From DASPOJ01 sp049790315 (GTDB lineage: Bacteria > Acidobacteriota > Terriglobia > Acidiferrales > UBA7541), in NCBI GenBank assembly GCA_049790315.1, contig JBAQYV010000039.1, forward strand, positions 1-37,873: a stretch of DNA of 37,873 nucleotides, in the 5' to 3' direction. Shown here piece after piece: positions 16,928 to 23,355 of this stretch. Position 1 is the first letter of the stretch, and every line of letters starts with the position of its first letter. The notes below the pieces were generated by a model that was not told the origin of the DNA, made no database searches, and saw only the letters and a program-made list of their open reading frames with translations. The position numbers and the translations under genes are program-made.

Positions 16928-17836
16928 TTACGTGGCTCCGCCTCGCGTTCGGTCGGCGCCTTCGGGTCGCGCAAGATCCGCGAGCCTGGGCCGCAAACTT
17001 ACGCGCGGCCGGCCGGCGGGTCCCGCTTCGACATCGAGCGGCGCCTCAAAAACCTGTTCGAGCAACTCGCGTTGATAAACCGACGCAGGCGTGCCAACGC
17101 GCAGGCACTTGCCGCGATGCAGCAATACGACCTGGTCCGCAAATTCGGCAGCCAAGGCGAGTTCGTGAGTGACGACGATTACGGTGTAGCGATTCGCCTC
17201 GGCGAGATGGCGAAGCCGCTCGAGGAGTTCGACCTGCGCGCCGATGTCGAGATGCAGAGTGGGCTCGTCGAGCAAGAGCAGCAGCGGCTGCTGCGCCAGA
17301 GCGCGGGCCAAAATAATGCGCTGCTTTTCGCCGCCGGAAAGTTGATCCATGCGGCGATCGGCCAAATGCTCGGCGCCGACCTGGGAGAGCGCGTTCTGCG
17401 CGAGAGTCATATCCTCTTCGTTGGCCAGGTGCAGCGCGCGGCCGTACGGGTGGCGTCCCTGAAGCACGAATTCTCCAGCGCGCGCGGGAAAAACCAACGG
17501 CGCATGCTGCTGAACTACCGCGATGCGTTGCGCGCGCGTGCGCGCGTCAAGTGAGCGAATTTCAACGCCATCAAGCAACACGCGCCCGGACAAGGGCGCG
17601 AGCGCGCCCGCGATCAGTTGCAACAATGTGGATTTTCCGCTGGCGTTCGGCCCGAGGATCGCGACGAGTTCCCGCTGGCGCGCCTGAAAGCTTGTGGCGC
17701 TAAGTGTGAACGTCGGAATTTGCCGGCGTGTGGGCGAGTAGGCGTAGCTGGCCTGCTCGACCGCGAGACGCGGCGTATCATCGGGACGCTGGCGGGCGTG
17801 CTCGGTTTGCATTGCGCTCGTACCGGAGGTGCTCAT
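16928..17836 (-). CDS. btuD: ABC transporter ATP-binding subunit, vitamin B12 type
   Basis: A 302-residue nucleotide-binding subunit of the FecE/BtuD family. It has Walker A GPNASGKST (about 62-70), a Q-loop (VVQQHAPL), signature LSGGEKQR, Walker B LLLLLDEPT and H-loop VVTHE. About 30 extra residues follow the usual domain end (ASVYQREL, then an Arg/Pro-rich tail). It energises transport through BtuC in the inner membrane. Start ATG 17836, overlapping the btuC stop by four bases (ATGA). The neighbouring B12 riboswitches and binding protein point to corrinoids; siderophore transport is the main alternative for this family. Confidence 0.9.
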   Translation of the reverse strand: MSTSGTSAMQTEHARQRPDDTPRLAVEQASYAYSPTRRQIPTFTLSATSFQARQRELVAILGPNASGKSTLLQLIAGALAPLSGRVLLDGVEIRSLDARTRAQRIAVVQQHAPLVFPARAGEFVLQGRHPYGRALHLANEEDMTLAQNALSQVGAEHLADRRMDQLSGGEKQRIILARALAQQPLLLLLDEPTLHLDIGAQVELLERLRHLAEANRYTVIVVTHELALAAEFADQVVLLHRGKCLRVGTPASVYQRELLEQVFEAPLDVEAGPAGRPRVSLRPRLADLARPEGADRTRGGAT

Positions 17837-18852
17837 CGCATGCTCCGGCGCAGCAGATAAATGAAAAGTGGCGCGCCGGCGATGGCCGTCATAGCGCCGA
17901 CGGGCAATTCCGAGGGCGCGATAATTGTGCGCGCCAGCGTATCAGCCAGCACGAGGGCGATGGCTCCGCCGAGCGCCGATGCCGGAATCAGCAAGCGGTA
18001 ATCCGAGCCGAACAGGAAGCGCATGACGTGCGGCACAAGAAGTCCGACGTAGCCGATAGCGCCGCTTGCGGAAACGGCCAATGCCGTGAGGCCCGACGCG
18101 GCGACATACACCACAAGCTTCACGCGCGTCACGTCCACGCCGAGATGCATGGCTTCACGCTCGCCTGTGATCAATAAATTCAGATCCGCCGAAGTGGTGT
18201 AAATCGCTCCGATGCCCACGACAAGAGCAACCACGAAAAACCAGCGGAGACTCGGAACGAGCGGCGTCGAAAGGTCGCCCATCATCCAGAAGGCCATGCC
18301 GCGAACATCGCGGCTGGTGAGCGTGGTCATCAAGAACATGATGATCGCCGAAAGAAACGATGCCGAGATGATGCCCGCCAGGAGGAGCGTTGTGCTGTCA
18401 AGGTGCCCTTCGCGCCGACCGAGGTAGTAGACGCCAGTGATCGTTAATATCGCGCCCAGGAAGGCGCCGAGCGGAGGCGCGAGAACAATCTGCGGCAGAA
18501 ATTGCAGAGCCACCACGGCTCCCAGAGCCGAACCGCTCGAAACTCCAAGAACGTATGGATCAGCCAGCGGATTCCGCAGCAACGCCTGGTATCCGGCGCC
18601 GGCAACTGAAAGCGCCGCGCCCACGAGCGCACCGAGCACAATGCGTGGCAATCGGAGATCGAACACGATCAACCGGTAATCGATCGGCAATTGATCCGTG
18701 CGGCCGATTGCCAGGCGACCGAGACTTACGATGAGGTCGCTCACGGAGATCGGGACAGCACCGAGTTTTAGCGCCATCACGGCGACGGCAAATAAAATGC
18801 CCAGGAGCAGGGCGCAGGTCCAAATAACGCGACGCATCGTTAGCGGGCGCAT
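17833..18852 (-). CDS. btuC: ABC transporter permease of the FecCD family, vitamin B12 type
   Basis: A 339-residue integral membrane permease with about ten helices and the FecCD signatures RLPRIVLGALVGAALSVAGA, QALLRNPLADPYVLGVSSG and GYVGLLVPHVMRFLFG. The chosen start is ATG 18852: GGAGG lies 10 bases upstream, and the start overlaps the end of btuF by 13 bases. ATG 18876 would place that GGAGG inside the gene, and ATG 18837 is also possible. It forms the channel with BtuD and receives substrate from BtuF. Confidence 0.9.
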   Translation of the reverse strand: MRPLTMRRVIWTCALLLGILFAVAVMALKLGAVPISVSDLIVSLGRLAIGRTDQLPIDYRLIVFDLRLPRIVLGALVGAALSVAGAGYQALLRNPLADPYVLGVSSGSALGAVVALQFLPQIVLAPPLGAFLGAILTITGVYYLGRREGHLDSTTLLLAGIISASFLSAIIMFLMTTLTSRDVRGMAFWMMGDLSTPLVPSLRWFFVVALVVGIGAIYTTSADLNLLITGEREAMHLGVDVTRVKLVVYVAASGLTALAVSASGAIGYVGLLVPHVMRFLFGSDYRLLIPASALGGAIALVLADTLARTIIAPSELPVGAMTAIAGAPLFIYLLRRSMR

Positions 18853-19901
18853 GCGGTGCGGACCTCCGTACGACATTCAGGCGCAAACAGGCTTGCGCTG
18901 CCTAGGGCAGCGCCCGCGGCTGCCGGAGCAAAGACCTCGGGATGCAGCAAATGCGCCAAAGCTTCGATTGCGTCAACCATGCGCGGACTTGGCCGGTCGA
19001 TCGCGTCGGAAACAATGGCGATCCTTCGGGCACGCACGGCGTCGAGATCACGCCAACCGGGAAGTTTGGCCAATTCCTCTACGGGCGGAGCGTTCGCTTC
19101 CGCTAGCGATCCGGCGAACACCAGATATTCCGGCTGAAGTTTCAACACATATTCAAAACTGATCTGGGGCCAACCATCGGCGATGTCCACCACAGACTGC
19201 GCGCCAGCATGAGCCAATGCGTCGGCCAGAAATGTGCTTTTGCCAATGGAGATCAGAGGTTCCGTCCACACAACGAAAAGCACGCGCCGCGGCGGAACCC
19301 CTGCCAGACGCTGCGCGAGAGCATCCAGGCGCGCGCGCATCTCCGCGACCGCCGCATCACCGCGTTCGCCCGCGCCGATAAGCCGCGCGATACGTGCCGT
19401 CGAATTGAGCACATCCTCAATCGATAAGGGATGCGTAACGTAGACTGCGAAACCTAAACGCGCGAGAGCTTCAACAGTCTCACGTCGGTTCAAATCATTG
19501 GTCGCCAGCACCAGATCGGGATGCAGCGCCACGATTTGCTCGAGGCTTGGTGCAAGCACGTCGCCGACGTGCGTGATGGATTTTGCAGCGGCGGGAAAAT
19601 CGTCGGCGCTGGTGTCGCCAACCACGCGATCTCCGGCATCAAGCTCGAAGACTGTCTCCGTGAGATTCGGCGCCAAAGACACGATGCGGCGCACCGGTTG
19701 CGGCACTTCGATCGTGCGGCCCAGCTCGTCGGTGATTTCAACGCTCGCGGGCGGACCATTTGCGGGCACCGCGGCTCGGGTGGGCGTCGCCAGCGCACAG
19801 AGCGCGGCGATTACAATCCAAATGACAAACTGGCCGAGAGCGCTGCTCGCGCGCCGGCATTGTCCGAACCTCTGCGATTTCGAGATTAAGTTTTGCGCCA
19901 A
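18840..19901 (-). CDS. btuF: periplasmic cobalamin-binding protein of the B12 ABC transporter
   Basis: A periplasmic binding protein of the BtuF/TroA-helical-backbone family, about 353 residues. After the signal peptide comes VPQPVRRIVSLAPNLTETVF (the standard BtuF opening), then DLVLATNDLNRRETVEAL, DGWPQISFEYVLKLQPEYLV and a closing helical lobe. No ATG fits. I choose TTG 19901, just after the transcription terminator, which gives a basic N-terminus, a hydrophobic core (FVIWIVIAALCALA) and cleavage near TRAA. GTG 19913 is an alternative. A longer open frame to 20222 runs through the riboswitch and must be untranslated leader. The GTGGGG arm of the terminator could double as a weak ribosome-binding site. 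Confidence 0.85.
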   Translation of the reverse strand: MAQNLISKSQRFGQCRRASSALGQFVIWIVIAALCALATPTRAAVPANGPPASVEITDELGRTIEVPQPVRRIVSLAPNLTETVFELDAGDRVVGDTSADDFPAAAKSITHVGDVLAPSLEQIVALHPDLVLATNDLNRRETVEALARLGFAVYVTHPLSIEDVLNSTARIARLIGAGERGDAAVAEMRARLDALAQRLAGVPPRRVLFVVWTEPLISIGKSTFLADALAHAGAQSVVDIADGWPQISFEYVLKLQPEYLVFAGSLAEANAPPVEELAKLPGWRDLDAVRARRIAIVSDAIDRPSPRMVDAIEALAHLLHPEVFAPAAAGAALGSASLFAPECRTEVRTACAR

Positions 19902-19958
19902 AAAAAACCCCACAAAAAGAGTGGGGCGCGAAGCCACACTCTTTCTGGCGAAGAGTGT
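19900..19958 (-). terminator. riboswitch-controlled transcription terminator with competing antiterminator, btuF leader
   Basis: On the minus strand CCCCAC (19921-19926) and GTGGGG (19908-19913) form a hairpin with loop TCTTTTT and an eight-T tail (19900-19907). Just before it, ACACTCTT and AAGAGTGT (plus-strand arms 19936-19943 and 19951-19958) form a second hairpin. The AAAGAGTG part of the second arm could instead pair with CACTCTTT in the terminator, giving mutually exclusive structures. Confidence 0.85.
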
Positions 19959-19977
19959 CAGCACCAACTGCGGCGCG

Positions 19978-20063
19978 GGCGGGTGACCTGACTCGCGGCT
20001 GCGAAAGCCGCTTACAGTGGCGGGACCGTGGCCGATTTTCACGGCCTTCCCCGCACCCACGCC
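19978..20063 (-). promoter_or_regulatory. cobalamin riboswitch, short form, upstream of btuF
   Basis: On the minus strand the sequence reads GGTGCGGGGAAGGCC, GTGAAAATCGGCC, GGTCCCGCCACTGTAAGCGG and GAGTCAGGTCACC, which are the conserved aptamer blocks of cobalamin riboswitches. A single short hairpin (GCGGC-TTTCGCA-GCCGC) follows the B12 box, and the peripheral arms seen in the long form are missing. This resembles the compact classes. It is followed by a terminator before btuF, so B12 binding should stop transcription of btuFCD. Confidence 0.9.
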
Positions 20064-20081
20064 TGCTGATCTTGACGCGCC

Positions 20082-20111
20082 AGTGTAATTCGCTGCGCGG
20101 GCGGGTGTCAA
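20082..20111 (-). promoter_or_regulatory. candidate promoter of the btuF-btuC-btuD operon
   Basis: On the minus strand a perfect TTGACA (20106-20111) and TACACT (20082-20087) are separated by 18 bases. The implied transcript start is near 20075, about a dozen bases before the riboswitch begins. That is the expected position for a riboswitch leader. Confidence 0.6.
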
Positions 20112-20169
20112 CGCTGCACCCAGCGGCGTGACTGCGCCTGAAAATTCGGCGCCGTGATAGCATCGAAAT

Positions 20170-20526
20170 ATGCCTACCAAACCAGGAGCGATTCTGCGAG
20201 TGGAGGGAGCGATTGCCCTCATTCTCAGCGTTTTCTTGTACCGACATCTAGGTGGGCGTTGGACGCCCTTCGCGATATTGCTTTTGGCTCCGGATCTTTC
20301 GCTTGTGGGCTACGCGTGGACGGTGCGATTCGGAGCGGCGCTCTACAATACGATTCATACGTACACGGGGCCGCTGCTTCTGGCAGGCTTCGCCGCTTAC
20401 AGCGCGCGGCCGGTGTGGCTGCTCTGCGCGCTGATTTGGATCGCGCACATCGGCATGGACCGCGTGCTGGGATTTGGCCTGAAGTATCCGACTCGTTTTC
20501 AAGACACGCATCTACAACGCGTCTAA
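20170..20526 (+). CDS. DUF4260-like four-helix membrane protein
   Basis: A 118-residue small integral membrane protein. It carries the pattern LRVEGA at the start, a central LLAPDLSLVGY and the ending HIGMDRVLGFGLKYPTRFQDTHLQ, which I recognise as the DUF4260 type (uncharacterised). Four hydrophobic stretches lie at about 12-25, 33-50, 65-80 and 83-97. It is divergent from the btuF operon. Function is unknown. Start ATG 20170; no strong ribosome-binding site is seen. Confidence 0.8.
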   Translation: MPTKPGAILRVEGAIALILSVFLYRHLGGRWTPFAILLLAPDLSLVGYAWTVRFGAALYNTIHTYTGPLLLAGFAAYSARPVWLLCALIWIAHIGMDRVLGFGLKYPTRFQDTHLQRV

Positions 20527-20590
20527 ATGTTTCGTTCGACGCGCATTCCGATTTACCCATTGCTGTAAAGTTGGGTTATTCTTGCTGGCC

Positions 20591-21862
20591 ATGCATGACC
20601 TTCACTATTTTCGCGAGCACCTGAGCGAATTCGAAGAAATGGCGGCGCGGCGCGGCGCACGCATCGATTTCGAAAGTTTTCGCGCGCTCGATCGCGAGCG
20701 CCGCGAGCGCATCACCGCGGTGGAAGGCCTAAAATCCGCGCGCAACAAGGCGGGCGAAGAGATCGCGCGGCGCAAGCAGGCTCGCGAAGACGCCGCGCCG
20801 CTGCTGGCGGAGATGAAGAGCGTCGCCGAAGAAATCAAGCGAGGCGACGAGGAAGTTTCCGCACTCGACGCGCGCTTGGCCAATTTCATGCTGACCGTGC
20901 CGAACCTGACGCACAGTTCGGTTCTCCCCGGGCGCGACGCCGCCGCAAACGTTGAAGTGCGACGCTGGGGCGCGCCGCCGAAGTTTGGGTTCGCAGCGCG
21001 GCCGCACTGGGAAATTGGCGAGCGCGCGGGAATTCTGGATCTTTCGCGCGCGGCCAAGATCGCGGGGGCGCGCTTCGCGGTTTACACCGGCTGGGGCGCG
21101 CGGCTGGAGCGCGCTCTCGCATCATTTTTTCTCGATACACACGCCGCCAACGGCTACACCGAGATGCTGCCACCGTTCCTCGTGAACACGGCATCGCTGA
21201 CTGGCGTCGGACAATTGCCGAAGTTTGCCGCCGACATGTTTCACCTGGAAGGAACCGATCTGTGGCTGACACCAACATCGGAAGTCGAACTCACTAGTTT
21301 TCACCGCGATGAAACACTCGACGCCGATGCTTTGCCCATCAAGCTCTGTGCATGGACCGCATGCTTTCGGTCGGAAGCCGGTGCCGCGGGCCGAGACACG
21401 CGCGGCATCAAACGTCAGCATCAATTTCAGAAAGTCGAGATGTTCAAATTCACGCGACCAGACCAGAGTTATGCGGAACTCGAAGCGCTGGTCGCGGATG
21501 CCGAAAATTTACTGCAAAAACTCGGGCTGCACTACCGCGTGGTCCAACTCTGCGCGGGCGATATGGGATTTGCCGCGGCCAAGACGTACGACATCGAGGT
21601 GTGGCTGCCGTCGACCGGCGAATATATGGAGATTTCCTCGTGCTCGAATTGCGAATCATTTCAGGCGCGGCGTTCCGGCATTCGCTTTCGACCCAAGGGC
21701 GGCAAAAGCGAATTCGTGCACACGCTGAATGGCTCGGGCCTGGCGGTGGGGCGCACCTGGATTGCTCTGGTGGAGAACTATCAGCAGGAAGATGGTTCGA
21801 TTGCCGTGCCGGAGATCTTGCGATCATACGTCGGCACGGATCGCATTCCCGCCCTGGCCTGA
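20591..21862 (+). CDS. serS: seryl-tRNA synthetase
   Basis: A 423-residue class II aminoacyl-tRNA synthetase that charges tRNA(Ser) and tRNA(Sec) in the cytoplasm. The N-terminal antiparallel coiled-coil arm (about 1-105; REHLSEFEEMAARRG, then many E/R heptads) binds the long variable arm of the tRNA. Catalytic motif 2 is FRSEAGAAGRDTRGIKRQHQF and motif 3 is LNGSGLAVGRTWIALVEN. Start ATG 20591; the upstream TTG 20582 is less likely. Full length for the family. Confidence 0.97.
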   Translation: MHDLHYFREHLSEFEEMAARRGARIDFESFRALDRERRERITAVEGLKSARNKAGEEIARRKQAREDAAPLLAEMKSVAEEIKRGDEEVSALDARLANFMLTVPNLTHSSVLPGRDAAANVEVRRWGAPPKFGFAARPHWEIGERAGILDLSRAAKIAGARFAVYTGWGARLERALASFFLDTHAANGYTEMLPPFLVNTASLTGVGQLPKFAADMFHLEGTDLWLTPTSEVELTSFHRDETLDADALPIKLCAWTACFRSEAGAAGRDTRGIKRQHQFQKVEMFKFTRPDQSYAELEALVADAENLLQKLGLHYRVVQLCAGDMGFAAAKTYDIEVWLPSTGEYMEISSCSNCESFQARRSGIRFRPKGGKSEFVHTLNGSGLAVGRTWIALVENYQQEDGSIAVPEILRSYVGTDRIPALA

Positions 21863-21893
21863 GGTCGGAAGTCCTCTCTAGAAATTAGTAGTG

Positions 21894-21944
21894 AAAAAAA
21901 GGGGCCTGAAAACTGCGTGCCCATCAGGCGCGCGGCTCAGGCCC
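21894..21944 (-). terminator. terminator between serS and the DUF5818-like gene (minus strand; perhaps bidirectional)
   Basis: GGGCCTGA (21902-21909) and TCAGGCCC (21937-21944) form an eight-base stem. On the minus strand it is followed by a run of seven T (A7 at 21894-21900). On the plus strand the tail is only TGCTTT, so activity after serS is less certain. Confidence 0.6.
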
Positions 21945-21993
21945 TGCTTTCATAAGAGACGATTCACCGCGATGCCTAACGCATCGCGCCGAT

Positions 21994-22350
21994 TTACATG
22001 GTGGATGCAGGCGCCGGCGAAATCTTATCCAAATGCAGAGAGCCGCTCGCCGTCACTGTGCCCGTCACGGTAACTTCGGCGCCGAGATCGGCGTCAGGGT
22101 TGACGATGCTTTGATTGTCGATGGCCATGACCTTCTTGGTTTTGTCGTCGACAAAAACCCACGATTGGCCCTTATTCTTAACGCAATCGATGGCGCACGC
22201 CTTGTGACCGGCGTTAGCGCCCTTCGCACCGCAACTGCTGTCACTGATCCAGCCCGTCCACGACATGGGGTTGTCCGCAGCCCTTACCGTGATAGCCGCG
22301 ATGGCAAACACCATGGTCGCGAGAACCAGGACACCCATTACTTTTCGCAT
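21994..22350 (-). CDS. small exported protein, DUF5818-like
   Basis: A 118-residue protein with a clear signal peptide (MRKVMGVLVLATMVFAIAA...VRAA), then SWTGWISDSSCGAKGANAGH and KACAIDCVKNKGQSWVFVDDKT, a pattern I recognise from small exported acidobacterial proteins (DUF5818 type). Three cysteines (in SSCG, KACA and IDCV) could form a disulfide or metal site. A small beta-barrel (OB-like) segment with VTVTGTVTASGSLHLDKI follows. Start ATG 22350, preceded by GGAGGAAA. Function unknown. Confidence 0.75.
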   Translation of the reverse strand: MRKVMGVLVLATMVFAIAAITVRAADNPMSWTGWISDSSCGAKGANAGHKACAIDCVKNKGQSWVFVDDKTKKVMAIDNQSIVNPDADLGAEVTVTGTVTASGSLHLDKISPAPASTM

Positions 22351-22589
22351 TTGAAATTTCCTCCGAGTCGTTCGGTACGATCGAATTTTCCTAGGAAAAC
22401 TTTTACTTCCAGAGCCCGCATTCTCAGAAGGGCCATTCGATTGTAGCTTCGAAAAGTCAACCGATCGGTCCATCCCCCAACGTCAGTACGAAAGGCGGCA
22501 TGAGCTGGATGATGTGCGCCTTCTGGCAAAATGATGCTCCCATATGGCCGAAAAAGCAATGACGGGCGGAGCATCGGCCAATTCTGCTA

Positions 22590-22614
22590 TAAGTATATTT
22601 ATATCTGATACTTA
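22590..22614. promoter_or_regulatory. AT-rich inverted repeat, possible operator
   Basis: TAAGTAT (22590-22596) and ATACTTA (22608-22614) are perfect inverted copies separated by 11 AT-rich bases, in a genome region that is otherwise GC-rich. The size and symmetry suit a dimeric repressor, but no regulator gene is next to it. Confidence 0.35.
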
Positions 22615-22694
22615 CAGTGATTTGGCGCGCCCTTCTTCGGGCCAGTTGTACCGATATTCATGCCATGAGTCCCGCCAGAACTGACGACCTGTTG

Positions 22695-22723
22695 TTGACA
22701 CTCATGGGGGCGGTGTCTAAACT
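22695..22723 (+). promoter_or_regulatory. candidate promoter of the small Cys-containing membrane-anchored protein
   Basis: A perfect TTGACA (22695-22700), a 17-base spacer and TAAACT (22718-22723, 4/6) give the best promoter-like match in this gap. The implied leader to ATG 22874 is about 145 bases. Confidence 0.5.
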
Positions 22724-22873
22724 GCGCGCATTGCGCAACTCGCACTGTAGCGACGTTGGCATACGGGCTGGCATCGGCCGCGCGGCATGCAGTGTGCTCG
22801 CCAGGCCGAAGCGCGGCGCGCGCCGGACGACGACCCATCAAGCGCCGCCTGAAAGCGTCGGTTCCATTTGAAA

Positions 22874-23221
22874 ATGCTGGGCCGCTTGGTTCGGTTCGTC
22901 GCATGGGCTGTGGCGTTCGGCTGGATCGCGTGGCTACTCAAGAAGGCTTTCGAGGCGCGCGCGGCCGGCAACGGGCCGCGCAGCGGTTCGCGCAGTGGAA
23001 CCGCAGTTGCTCCGCGGCCGCCAGTTCGCTTGGAACGCGATCCGTGGTGCGGCACGTACGTTTCACCGGAGATTTCTTTTCCGCTGGAACAAATGAACCA
23101 GCAGGAAAGCGAAGCACAAGTGATGCACTTCTGCTCGGCTGAATGTCGCGCGCACTTCCTTGGCGGGCTTCACGTAGAACCGCAATCCGAACTGCGATTG
23201 GAACGGCGGGCGGCGGATTAG
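22874..23221 (+). CDS. small membrane-anchored protein with a TRASH/YHS-like cysteine motif
   Basis: 115 residues from ATG 22874 (TTG 22868 adds two). One N-terminal membrane helix (about residues 2-22) is followed by a basic Gly/Arg/Ser linker, then DPWCGTYVSPE and, 25 residues on, HFCSAECRAHFLGG. The spacing (one Cys, then FCSxxCRxxF) resembles TRASH/YHS or zinc-ribbon metal-sensing and metal-binding modules. I infer a metal-binding membrane-tethered protein of unknown role. No strong ribosome-binding site is seen. It lies before the GDH homologue, but the intervening gap makes co-transcription uncertain. Confidence 0.6.
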   Translation: MLGRLVRFVAWAVAFGWIAWLLKKAFEARAAGNGPRSGSRSGTAVAPRPPVRLERDPWCGTYVSPEISFPLEQMNQQESEAQVMHFCSAECRAHFLGGLHVEPQSELRLERRAAD

Positions 23222-23265
23222 TTCAGAATAAGTAAAAGTATTCCGAGCAATCGTTCGAGCACTGC

Positions 23266-23328
23266 GCTCCGCGCAACGGATTTAAGCGACGGCTCCGCGC
23301 AGTTGATTTAGGCAATGCGCTCCGCGCA
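23266..23328. repeat. three iterated GCGC palindromes upstream of the GDH homologue
   Basis: GCTCCGCGCA occurs at 23266-23275, 23292-23301 and 23319-23328, with 26 and 27 bases between starts. The first and third copies are full palindromes (TGCGC-TCC-GCGCA); the middle one is imperfect. The similar flanking GATTTA(A/G)G-C after copies 1 and 2 indicates an imperfect tandem repeat unit of about 26 bases. Confidence 0.7.
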
Positions 23329-23355
23329 GTCCGGGAGCGAAGGAGAAAAACGCTG

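Larger units (their letters stand above)
22351..22873 (+). other. 523-base gap holding an AT-rich dyad and a good promoter
   Basis: No convincing gene was found here. It contains the promoter region of the minus-strand DUF5818-like gene, an AT-rich 25-base dyad at 22590-22614 and a strong promoter-like pair at 22695-22723. A GTG-started open frame of 84 codons (22617-22871) lacks a ribosome-binding site and looks non-coding. Confidence 0.6.

Noticed and set aside
19902..20222. N-terminal extension of BtuF
   Set aside because: It would translate the cobalamin riboswitch and the terminator; the signal peptide lies after them.
22617..22871. GTG-started 84-codon open frame in the large gap
   Set aside because: There is no ribosome-binding site, the residues are Arg/Ala-rich without pattern, and it ends just inside the next gene.
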